DNA of 64,000 bases. Source: Streptomyces sp. NBC_01288. GTDB lineage: Bacteria > Actinomycetota > Actinomycetes > Streptomycetales > Streptomycetaceae. How positions within the stretch are numbered: the first letter of the stretch is position 1; every line of letters begins with the position of its first letter. The DNA lies in assembly GCF_035982055.1 (NCBI RefSeq), contig NZ_CP108427.1, forward strand, positions 3,286,001-3,350,000, in the 5' to 3' direction. This document shows positions 54,157 through 61,478 of this stretch, piece by piece. The notes beneath the pieces were generated by a model. It was given only the letters and a program-made list of their open reading frames with translations, was not told where the DNA came from and made no database searches. The translations under genes were made by a program, and so were the position numbers.

Positions 54157-54802
54157 ATTTCCTCCTTCTCGGACGTACATCTCCTGGCCCTGACTGCCCC
54201 CTATTGGCGGCTCAGCCGGGCAGGGATGGGAGAAGTGCTACGTCCTCGGGAAGGGGAGCGCCCGTCCTCGGAGGCGCGAACCGCGCACCGATCACCGGCG
54301 ATCACCCCCGAGCGACAACCACTGGTCGCGCCTGACGCACATCACGCACAACCTTGCTGGACAGGCTCCGCCTGGCGGCGAAGACCCCCCTGCCCAAGAG
54401 CCGACTCCATTGTTTCCGGCTCTACTCGGTGGGGACCCAGGAAACCCCGTCGGCCCGACCGGCTGTCGGGGTACGGAAATGGACCGAGCGTCGCCGATCG
54501 TGGTGCATTCTCGCCGCCCGCACAAGGGGCTTCGTTACTGGGTAGTAACGGCCGGATAACCGAACAACGACCCGCCGGTATCGGTCGACGACGCTGGGTG
54601 TCATCGTGGGCCAGGACAAATCAGTTGACACCCGGGCGGAATCCGACAGATCAACGCCTCTGACTTACTCCAAGTAACAGCGGCCGCGATTACCAAGATT
54701 TGGTAAAGCGCGGCCGCAGTGACACTCCGTCGGCAAATCTTTCACTCCGGCATCACAGGTCACGAGGTTTACCGACTGGTCAGAACCGGCCCCGCGCCCC
54801 GC
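54157..54802. other. Intergenic region with several inverted repeats
   Basis: A 646-bp gap with lower GC than its surroundings. It contains GTTACT-GGGT-AGTAAC (about 54532-54547), TTACT-CCA-AGTAA (about 54664-54676) and a long imperfect palindrome with arms GCGGCCGCG (54680-54688) and CGCGGCCGC (54709-54717) whose centre also pairs (TTACCAA with TTGGTAA). No open frame here has a start signal and product. Probably the DUF6230 promoter and the terminator of the thioredoxin-TPR gene. Confidence 0.55.
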
Positions 54803-55780
54803 TCAGAACAGCGCCCGCGCCAGTGCCCGCCGGGCCGCCGTCACCCTGGGGTCATCGGCCCCGACGACCTCGAACAGCTCCAGCAGCCGCAGCCGTACGG
54901 CATCCCGGTCGTCACCCACCGTGCGCCGCACGGTGTCGATCAGCCGGCTGAACGCGTCCTCGACATGGCCGCCCACCAGATCCAGGTCGGCGGCGGCGAT
55001 CTGCGCCGTCGCGTCACCCGGCTTATCGGCGGCCTCGGTGCGCACCTGCTGCGGGTCGAGCGTCGACACCCGGTGCAGCAACTCGGCCTGGGCGAGCCCC
55101 AGTTTGGCCTCGGAGTTGCCCGGGTCGTCGCTCAGCACGTTCTTGTACGCCTGCACGGCCCCGCCGAAGTCCCCCGCGTCCAGGGCCTGTACGGCGGCTT
55201 CGAGCAGCGCGTCGTACGGTCCCGCCGGAACTTCGGCGACGACCTCGGGCCGGTCGCCCGGCGCGGCGTCGGGGTCGACGTCGAGACCGGTGAGGCCGAA
55301 GCGCTGCTCGGCGACCTGGATCAACTGGTCGAGGGTCTCCCGGATCTGCGACTCGGCGGCGGCACCCTGGAAGAGCGGCAGCGCCTGGCCGGCGACCACC
55401 GCGAAGACGGCCGGGATGCCCTGCACCCCGAACTGCTGCATCAGCATCTGATTGGCGTCGACGTCGATCTTGGCAAGGACGAAGCGCCCGTTGTAATCAA
55501 GCGCGAGCCGCTCCAGGAGCGGGCTCAGCTGCTTGCACGGCTCGCACCACTCGGCCCAGAAGTCGATGACGACCGGGACCTCGGTGGACCGCTGAAGGAC
55601 CTCGCTCTCGAACCCCGCCTCATCTACGTCGATCACCAGGTCGGCCGGGGAGACGGCCCCGCCGCCGCCCTGCCTGGCGGTCTCGGCGCGCGCCTGCTCC
55701 GCCTTGACCTTGGCCTCCTGGGCCGCCTTCACCGCGGCGAGGTCGACGACTCCGCTCATGGACATGTTCCGTGGCTGCAT
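54803..55780 (-). CDS. Thioredoxin-TPR protein (YbbN/CnoX-like)
   Basis: A 325-residue protein. Thioredoxin domain at about 50-165 with WCEPCKQ and the cis-Pro region QGIPAVFAVV, then TPR-like helices (LLEAAVQALDAGDFGGAVQAYKNVL and LGLAQAELLHRV) to the C terminus. CnoX-type proteins are redox-active holdases linked to chaperonin; that role is inferred. The N terminus is charged (AAVKAAQEAKVKAEQARAE). ATG 55778-55780 lies 8 nt after GGAGG. Confidence 0.9.
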   Translation of the reverse strand: MQPRNMSMSGVVDLAAVKAAQEAKVKAEQARAETARQGGGGAVSPADLVIDVDEAGFESEVLQRSTEVPVVIDFWAEWCEPCKQLSPLLERLALDYNGRFVLAKIDVDANQMLMQQFGVQGIPAVFAVVAGQALPLFQGAAAESQIRETLDQLIQVAEQRFGLTGLDVDPDAAPGDRPEVVAEVPAGPYDALLEAAVQALDAGDFGGAVQAYKNVLSDDPGNSEAKLGLAQAELLHRVSTLDPQQVRTEAADKPGDATAQIAAADLDLVGGHVEDAFSRLIDTVRRTVGDDRDAVRLRLLELFEVVGADDPRVTAARRALARALF

Positions 55781-55891
55781 GCGCCCATCCTCCCCCGTCC
55801 GCGCGTGTGAATGAAAAGCGTTGTGAAAGCCGGTCTGTCACAAGCCAGTTGTGAGCTGTTCGGCGCCGGGTCCCCACCCCGCACCCAGTGG

Positions 55892-55914
55892 TTACGCTAC
55901 GACCCGTAGCGTAA
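55892..55914. promoter_or_regulatory. Perfect 10-3-10 palindrome, likely TetR operator
   Basis: TTACGCTACG (55892-55901), ACC, CGTAGCGTAA (55905-55914). It lies between the divergent thioredoxin-TPR and TetR genes and has the size of a TetR site. Confidence 0.75.
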
Positions 55915-55994
55915 TAGCACAGGCCCCTTCCTGGATACGGATACCCGGTGATCTCCCTCACTGCACCACAGGAACCGCCGGTTATGGTCGAGGG

Positions 55995-56621
55995 ATGCAG
56001 AGCAGCACTCCCGCCCCACGCGCCGCGGGACGCCCCCGCAGCACCACCGCGGACACCGCGATCCTGGCGGCGACCCGGGAGGCCCTGGTCGAACTCGGCT
56101 GGTCCAAGCTCACGTTGGGAGACGTCGCCACGCGCGCGGGGGTTGCAAAAACCACCCTCTACCGCCGCTGGGCAGGCAAGAACGAACTCGTCGTCGACGC
56201 GGTGGCCGAGCTCTTCGACGAACTCCACCTCCCCGACCGGGGCACGCTGGCCGCCGACATCGAGGGCGTGGTCCTCCAGTTCGCGGCGATCCTGGCCCGC
56301 CCGGAGGCCAAGAGCGGCCTGATGGCGGTGGTGGCCGAGTCCATCCACGACGACGCCCTGCGGGACCGCATCCGCGAATCGATCGTCGACCGCCAGAAAT
56401 GCCTGGTCCTGGAGGGCAGAGCACGCGCCCAGGCCCGCGGCGAACTCCCCCCGGAGACCGACCCGCAGGAAGCCGCCCGCACGGCCGACCTCATCTTCGA
56501 CGTGGTCGCGGGTGCGGTGGTCCACCGCACCCTGGTAAGCGCGGAACCGGCCGACGAGGAGTGGGTCCACAGCTTCACCCAGGTCCTCCTGCTCGGCCTG
56601 ACCTCGCTGAACAACCCCTAG
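55995..56621 (+). CDS. TetR-family transcriptional regulator
   Basis: A 208-residue regulator. The DNA-binding domain is about 15-65 (TAILAATREALVELGWSKLTLGDVATRAGVAKTTLYRRWAGKNELV), followed by a TetR C-terminal ligand domain (LAARPEAKSGLMAVVAE-like helix and DLIFDVVAGAVVHRTLV). A -10 box TATGGT (55983-55988) 6 nt before the ATG suggests a leaderless message. It probably binds the palindrome at 55892-55914 and controls itself and perhaps the divergent gene. Confidence 0.93.
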   Translation: MQSSTPAPRAAGRPRSTTADTAILAATREALVELGWSKLTLGDVATRAGVAKTTLYRRWAGKNELVVDAVAELFDELHLPDRGTLAADIEGVVLQFAAILARPEAKSGLMAVVAESIHDDALRDRIRESIVDRQKCLVLEGRARAQARGELPPETDPQEAARTADLIFDVVAGAVVHRTLVSAEPADEEWVHSFTQVLLLGLTSLNNP

Positions 56622-56624
56622 GAC

Positions 56625-57480
56625 CTGCCCGCCGCATCCGGCCGCAGACCCAGGCCCGACACGCACACCCGAGGCACTGCCGCCGACGGCCCCGGCTCCC
56701 CCATCCCGGCTTCGCCCACCTCCGCAGACACGGGCCCTGCACGCACACCTGAGGCACTGCCGCCGCCCGCCGCGACTCCCCCACTCTCGGCTTCACCCAC
56801 CTCCGCAGCCGCAGAGCCCGGCACGCGCACCCGCAGCGCCGCCCCCGGCCGCCGACTCCCCCGCTCCCGGCATCGCTCCGCAGACGCCGGGCCAGCACGC
56901 ACCCCTGAGGCACTGCCGCCACCCGCCGCGAAGCCCAGCACCCACACCTACGGCGCCGCCATCGGCCGCCAACTCCCCCGGTCTCAGCTCCGCCCACGTC
57001 CGCAGACGCGGGCCCGGCAGGCGCATCTGCGAAGTTGTCATCGCCCGCCGGCTCCCCCGCCCCCGGGCTTCACCCACCTCCACAGGCACTGGGCCTGGCG
57101 CCCACATCTACGACGCTGCCGCCGGCCACCGACTTCCCCGGCCCCAGCTCCACCCACCTCCGCAGACACGGACCCTGCACGCACACTCGAAGCGCTGCCG
57201 CCTCCCGCCGCGACTCCCCCACTCTCGGCTTCACCCACCTCCGCAGCCGCAGAGCCCGGCACGCACATCCGCAGCACTGCCCCCGGCCACCGACTCCCCC
57301 GCTCCCGGCATAGCTCCGCAGACGCCGGGCCAGCACGCACACCTACGACGCCGTCGTCGGCCGCCGACTCCCCCGCCCCCGGCATAGCCCACCTCCGAAG
57401 ACGCCGGGCCCAGCACGCACACCTGAGGCGCTGTCCCCGACCGCCACGGCTCCCACCCTCGGCTTCGCCCGCCTCCGCCT
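56625..57480. repeat. Array of about eleven degenerate 80-bp repeats
   Basis: Landmark CTCCGCAGAC or close variants recur near 56642, 56722, 56803, 56878, 57000, 57080, 57160, 57241, 57317 and 57394, mostly 75-81 bp apart. Each unit also carries GCACGCACACCTGAGGCACT and GACTCCCCC-type blocks. The array fills nearly all of the 940-bp gap between convergent tetR and icmA. Frames are open by composition only; no gene is supported. Confidence 0.8.
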
Positions 57481-57561
57481 CGCAGGGGCACGCACCAGGT
57501 CCCGATCACCGGCGCCGATCGGGCCCCGCCGATCTCCCGCGGCCTGATCCGCCCGACGGGG

Positions 57562-59262
57562 CTAGAAGCCCGCGGGTTCCGTGTAAACCCCCCACTCCTC
57601 CCGCAGCACCCCGCAGATCTCCCCCAGCGTCGCCTCCGCCCGCGCAGCGTCCAGCATCGGCCCGATCATGTTCGACCCGTCCCGCGCGGCCGCGAGCATC
57701 GCACCCAGGGCCTGCTGCACGGCCGCCTCGTCCCGTACGCCCTTGCGTGTGCCCAACTCCTGGATCTGGTCGCGCTCCACCTCGTGGCTGACGCGCAGGA
57801 TCTCCAGGTCTCCGGTGACCGACCCGTGGTGGACGTTGACGCCGACGACCCGCTTGTCGCCCTTCTCCACGGACCGCTGGTACTGGAACGCCGCCTCGGC
57901 GATCTCGCCGGTGAACCAGCCGTCCTCGATGCCGCGCAGGATGCCGGAGGTGATCGGCCCGATCGGGTGCTGACCGTCCGGGTGAGCCCGCAGGCCGCGC
58001 TCCCGGATCTGCTCGAAGATCTTCTCGGCGTCCGCCTCGATCCGGTCGGTGAGCTGCTCGACGTACCACGAACCGCCCAGCGGATCCGCCACGTTGGCGA
58101 CCCCGGTCTCCTCCATCAGCACCTGCTGCGTGCGCAGCGCGATCTCCGCGGCCTGCTCGCTCGGCAGCGCGAGGGTCTCGTCCAGGGCGTTGGTGTGCAG
58201 CGAGTTGGTCCCGCCGAGGACCGCCGCGAGCGCTTCTACGGCCGTACGCACCACGTTGTTGTACGGCTGCTGCGCGGTCAGCGAGACGCCGGCGGTCTGG
58301 GTGTGGAAGCGCAGCCACTGCGCCTTCTCGGACCGCGCGCCGTAGACGTCCCGCATCCAGCGGGCCCAAATGCGGCGCGCCGCGCGGAACTTGGCGATCT
58401 CCTCGAAGAAGTCGACGTGCGCGTCGAAGAAGAAGGAGAGGCCGGGCGCGAAGACGTCCACGTCCATGCCCCGGGACAGGCCGAGTTCGACGTACCCGAA
58501 GCCGTCCGCGAGGGTGTACGCCAGCTCCTGCGCGGCCGTGGAGCCGGCCTCGCGGATGTGGTAGCCGGAGACGGACAGCGGCTTGTACGCGGGGATGCCG
58601 GTCGCGCAGTACTCCATGAGGTCGCCGATGAGACGCAGGTGCGGCTCGGGCTCGAAGAGCCACTCCTTCTGGGCGATGTACTCCTTGAAGATGTCCGTCT
58701 GGAGCGTGCCGTTGAGGACGGCCGGGTCCACGCCCTGCCGCTCGGCCGCCACCAGGTACATGCAGAAGACCGGGACGGCCGGCCCGCTGATCGTCATCGA
58801 CGTCGTGACGTCACCCAGCGGGATGCCCTTGAAGAGGACCTCCATGTCGGCGGCGGAGTCGATGGCGACCCCGCAGTGCCCGACCTCGCCGAGCGAGCGA
58901 GGGTCGTCGGAGTCGCGGCCCATGAGCGTCGGCATGTCGAAGGCCACCGACAGACCCCCGCCGCCGTTGGCGAGGATCTTCTTGTACCGCTCGTTGGTCT
59001 GCTCGGCGTTCCCGAACCCGGCGAACTGCCGGATCGTCCACGTCCGCCCCCGGTAGCCCGTCGCGTACAGCCCGCGCGTGTAGGGGTACTCGCCGGGCCA
59101 CCCGATCCGCTCGAAGCCGTCGTACGTGTCCCCGGGCCGGGGCCCGTACACCGGCTCCACGGGATCGCCGGAGAGCGTGGTGAAATCGGCCTCACGCGTG
59201 CGTGCGGCGTCGAAACGGGCCTGCCAGCGTCGGCGGCCTTCTGCGATGGCGTCAGCGTCCAT
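57562..59262 (-). CDS. icmA: Isobutyryl-CoA mutase large subunit
   Basis: A 566-residue catalytic subunit, the length of known IcmA. It interconverts isobutyryl-CoA and n-butyryl-CoA with adenosylcobalamin, linking valine and butyrate metabolism to polyketide precursors. The residues that separate it from methylmalonyl-CoA mutase are present: Phe80 in RQFAGFG (Tyr in the mutase) and Gln near 198 in EYIAQKEW (Arg in the mutase). It ends without a B12-binding domain, which the separate IcmB subunit must supply; icmB is not in the window. ATG at 59260-59262. A perfect palindrome lies 9 bp upstream. Confidence 0.94.
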   Translation of the reverse strand: MDADAIAEGRRRWQARFDAARTREADFTTLSGDPVEPVYGPRPGDTYDGFERIGWPGEYPYTRGLYATGYRGRTWTIRQFAGFGNAEQTNERYKKILANGGGGLSVAFDMPTLMGRDSDDPRSLGEVGHCGVAIDSAADMEVLFKGIPLGDVTTSMTISGPAVPVFCMYLVAAERQGVDPAVLNGTLQTDIFKEYIAQKEWLFEPEPHLRLIGDLMEYCATGIPAYKPLSVSGYHIREAGSTAAQELAYTLADGFGYVELGLSRGMDVDVFAPGLSFFFDAHVDFFEEIAKFRAARRIWARWMRDVYGARSEKAQWLRFHTQTAGVSLTAQQPYNNVVRTAVEALAAVLGGTNSLHTNALDETLALPSEQAAEIALRTQQVLMEETGVANVADPLGGSWYVEQLTDRIEADAEKIFEQIRERGLRAHPDGQHPIGPITSGILRGIEDGWFTGEIAEAAFQYQRSVEKGDKRVVGVNVHHGSVTGDLEILRVSHEVERDQIQELGTRKGVRDEAAVQQALGAMLAAARDGSNMIGPMLDAARAEATLGEICGVLREEWGVYTEPAGF

Positions 59263-59270
59263 ACCTTCGA

Positions 59271-59294
59271 ATTTACTAGGACGTCCTAGTAAAT
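59271..59294. promoter_or_regulatory. Perfect 24-bp palindrome at icmA promoter
   Basis: Half-site ATTTACTAGGAC (59271-59282) is followed directly by its complement (59283-59294), 8 bp before the icmA start codon. The position suits a repressor that blocks transcription start. Confidence 0.75.
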
Positions 59295-59355
59295 GTCGAT
59301 GGCTGACCGCCGTACACAACTCGTACGGCGGTGAGAGCGGCGAGAGCCGCGAGGC

Positions 59356-59694
59356 TCAGACCTTCGCGGCGACCGGAGCCGGCTCGGCGAAGTGACCCTC
59401 CAGCTCGTGGCTGATCTTCCGCTCGACGAAGAACGCGGCCGTCGGGATCGTGCCCGCGAGCAGCACCCACAGCTGCTTGCCGACCGGCCACTTCGCCTTG
59501 GAGCCCAGGTCGAAGGCGAAGAGGAGGTACACGACGTACAGCCAGCCGTGCGCGATGGCGACGACCTCGGTGAAGCTCCCGGCGCCGTCGATCTTCAGGA
59601 GGTACTTGGCGATCATGCTCAGGCAGAGCAGGACCAGCAGCACACCCGTGGTGTACGCCAAAACGCGGTAGCGGGTGAACACGCTCTTTTTCAT
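59356..59694 (-). CDS. DUF3817 family membrane protein
   Basis: A 112-residue membrane protein with three helices (about 9-30, 42-62 and 70-90) and the DUF3817 pattern (FTEVVAIAHGWLYVVYLLFAFDLG, then LLAGTIPTAAFFVERKI). ATG at 59692-59694. It lies between icmA and a marR gene, all minus strand. Function unknown. Confidence 0.85.
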   Translation of the reverse strand: MKKSVFTRYRVLAYTTGVLLVLLCLSMIAKYLLKIDGAGSFTEVVAIAHGWLYVVYLLFAFDLGSKAKWPVGKQLWVLLAGTIPTAAFFVERKISHELEGHFAEPAPVAAKV

Positions 59695-59761
59695 GAGGAC
59701 GAGCGTAACCACCCGTTCCGGGCGATCTTTCCCCGGGTCGACCCCCGACCGGGCCCCCGGG

Positions 59762-60271
59762 TCACTCCTCGTCGAAGTCCTCCGCGGCGACCCGCAGCGG
59801 CCGCAGCATCGCGAAGATCTCGCCGCACTCCTCGGCGTCGTAGGCGCCCAGACCGAAGTCCATCTCCATCAGGTCGCGGGTGGCCGCGTCGCAGACCTCG
59901 CGGCCCTTGTCGGTGATGGAGGCGAGGGTGCCGCGGCCGTCGTTGGGGTTGGGGCGCTTGGCGACGAGGCCGGACCTGGCCAGGCGGTCCACGGTGTTCG
60001 TCACGGACGTGGGGTGCACCATGAGCCGCTCGCCGATCTTGGACATCGGCAGCTCGCCCGCCTTGGAGAAGGTGAGCAGCACGAGTGCCTCGTAGCGCGC
60101 GAAGGTCAGTCCGTACGGCTTGACGACCGAGTCGACCTCGGCGAGCAGGATCTGCTGCGCTCGCATGATCGAGGTGATGGCGGCCATGGACGGCACGTTT
60201 CCCCAGCGCTGTTTCCAGTGTTCGTCGGCGCGGGCGATGGGGTCGAAAGGAAGACTGAGCGGCTTTGACAC
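59762..60271 (-). CDS. MarR-family transcriptional regulator
   Basis: A 169-residue regulator with a winged helix at about 60-125 (LTFARYEALVLLTFSKAGELPMSKIGERLMVHPTSVTNTVDRLARSGLV, then RPNPNDGRGTLASITDKG). GTG 60269-60271; a -10-like TAAGGT (60280-60285) lies 8 nt upstream. It is divergent from the GH6 gene and upstream of DUF3817 and icmA, so it is a candidate for control of icmA; not shown by sequence alone. Confidence 0.92.
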   Translation of the reverse strand: MSKPLSLPFDPIARADEHWKQRWGNVPSMAAITSIMRAQQILLAEVDSVVKPYGLTFARYEALVLLTFSKAGELPMSKIGERLMVHPTSVTNTVDRLARSGLVAKRPNPNDGRGTLASITDKGREVCDAATRDLMEMDFGLGAYDAEECGEIFAMLRPLRVAAEDFDEE

Positions 60272-60467
60272 GGCACCAGACCTTACCGGCCGGTCACATC
60301 GTGGTCAGCCCCGTCTCGCCCATCGGTCCCGGGAGGTGCCGCGAAGTTACGCGAGGCGCTGCGGGGCCGTACCCGTGTGCCCGGTGTCGTATCGGAGCGG
60401 GCCGTGCGCCTTGTGCCAGGATTACTGACTGATTGTCACTGAATGTCCCCTCGCGCAAGGGAGCGGC

Positions 60468-61460
60468 ATGTCCCGGCTGATCCGTACGTTCGCGGCGCTC
60501 ACGGTCCTCGGGCTCGCGGTGGGCTGTTCGTCCGCGTCCGACGTCGACGAGGCCTCCGTCGCCGGTGCCCGGTCCAAGGGGCCGATGGGCGACATGACCT
60601 TCTGGGTCGACCCGGCGAGCCCGGCGGCCGAGCAGATCCAGATGTGGGAGCGGGAGGGCCGCAAGCAGGACGCCACTCTCCTCAAGCGGATCGCCGACGA
60701 GCCGACCGCGCTGTGGCCGGCCGGTGAGATCGACCCCGGCCCGGTGATCAGGGCGGCGACCGCGGCCGCGCGCCAGGAGGGTCGTACGGCGGTCTTCGTG
60801 GCGTACGACATTCCGCACCGCGACTGCGGTCAGCACTCGGCCGGCGGAGCCGGGGACGCCGATGCCTACCGGGCGTGGATCGGGAAGTTCGCCGACGCGC
60901 TGGGGGATTCCAAGGCACTGGTCGTGCTGGAGCCCGACGCCGTCGCGCACATGGTGGACGGCTGCACGCCGGGCGAATACCAGGGCGAGCGGGAGCAGTT
61001 GCTGAGCGAGGCGGTCGTCCGGCTGAAGCAGCAGTCGGGGACGAGGGTGTATCTCGACGCGGGCAACCCGTCCTGGATCCAGGACTCTTCGAAGCTCGTG
61101 GAGCCGTTGAAGCGGGCCGGGGTCGAGGAGGCCGACGGGTTCTCGCTCAACGTGTCCAACTTCCAGACGGACGCGGTGACCAAGAAGTACGGCGTCCAGC
61201 TGTCGCGGAACCTCGGCGGCAAGCACTTCGTCGTCGACACCAGCCGCAACGGCAACGGACCGCTGGCCGGCGCCTGGTGCAACCCGCCGGGCCGTGGCCT
61301 GGGCACCCGGCCGACCACCGACACCGGCGAGCAGTCCCTGGACGCCTATCTGTGGATCAAGCGGCCCGGCGCCTCGGACGGCACCTGTGAGGGCGGTCCG
61401 GATGCCGGCCAGTGGTGGCCGGAGTACGCCTTGGAGCTGGCGCGCAACTCCAAGGCGTAG
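60468..61460 (+). CDS. cslZ: GH6 endoglucanase lipoprotein (CslZ-like)
   Basis: A 330-residue glycoside hydrolase family 6 enzyme. A lipobox places the acylated residue at Cys20 (LAVGCSS). GH6 signatures: VAYDIPHRDCGQ with the catalytic Asp, and LVVLEPDAVAHM. It should cut beta-1,4-glucan at the cell surface. It is convergent with glxA and cslA, the known Streptomyces cluster for a tip-associated cellulose-like glycan; the hydrolase probably helps the glycan pass through the wall. ATG 60468 follows AAGGGAG. Confidence 0.92.
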   Translation: MSRLIRTFAALTVLGLAVGCSSASDVDEASVAGARSKGPMGDMTFWVDPASPAAEQIQMWEREGRKQDATLLKRIADEPTALWPAGEIDPGPVIRAATAAARQEGRTAVFVAYDIPHRDCGQHSAGGAGDADAYRAWIGKFADALGDSKALVVLEPDAVAHMVDGCTPGEYQGEREQLLSEAVVRLKQQSGTRVYLDAGNPSWIQDSSKLVEPLKRAGVEEADGFSLNVSNFQTDAVTKKYGVQLSRNLGGKHFVVDTSRNGNGPLAGAWCNPPGRGLGTRPTTDTGEQSLDAYLWIKRPGASDGTCEGGPDAGQWWPEYALELARNSKA

Positions 61461-61478
61461 ACCGGTAGTTCAGCAACT

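Noticed and set aside
56622..57561. CRISPR array or small genes in the repeat region
   Set aside because: Units of 75-81 bp are degenerate over their whole length without unique spacers, no cas genes are near, and open frames reflect composition.
57562..59262. Methylmalonyl-CoA mutase
   Set aside because: Phe80 and the Gln near 198, the 566-residue length and the absent B12 domain point to isobutyryl-CoA mutase.
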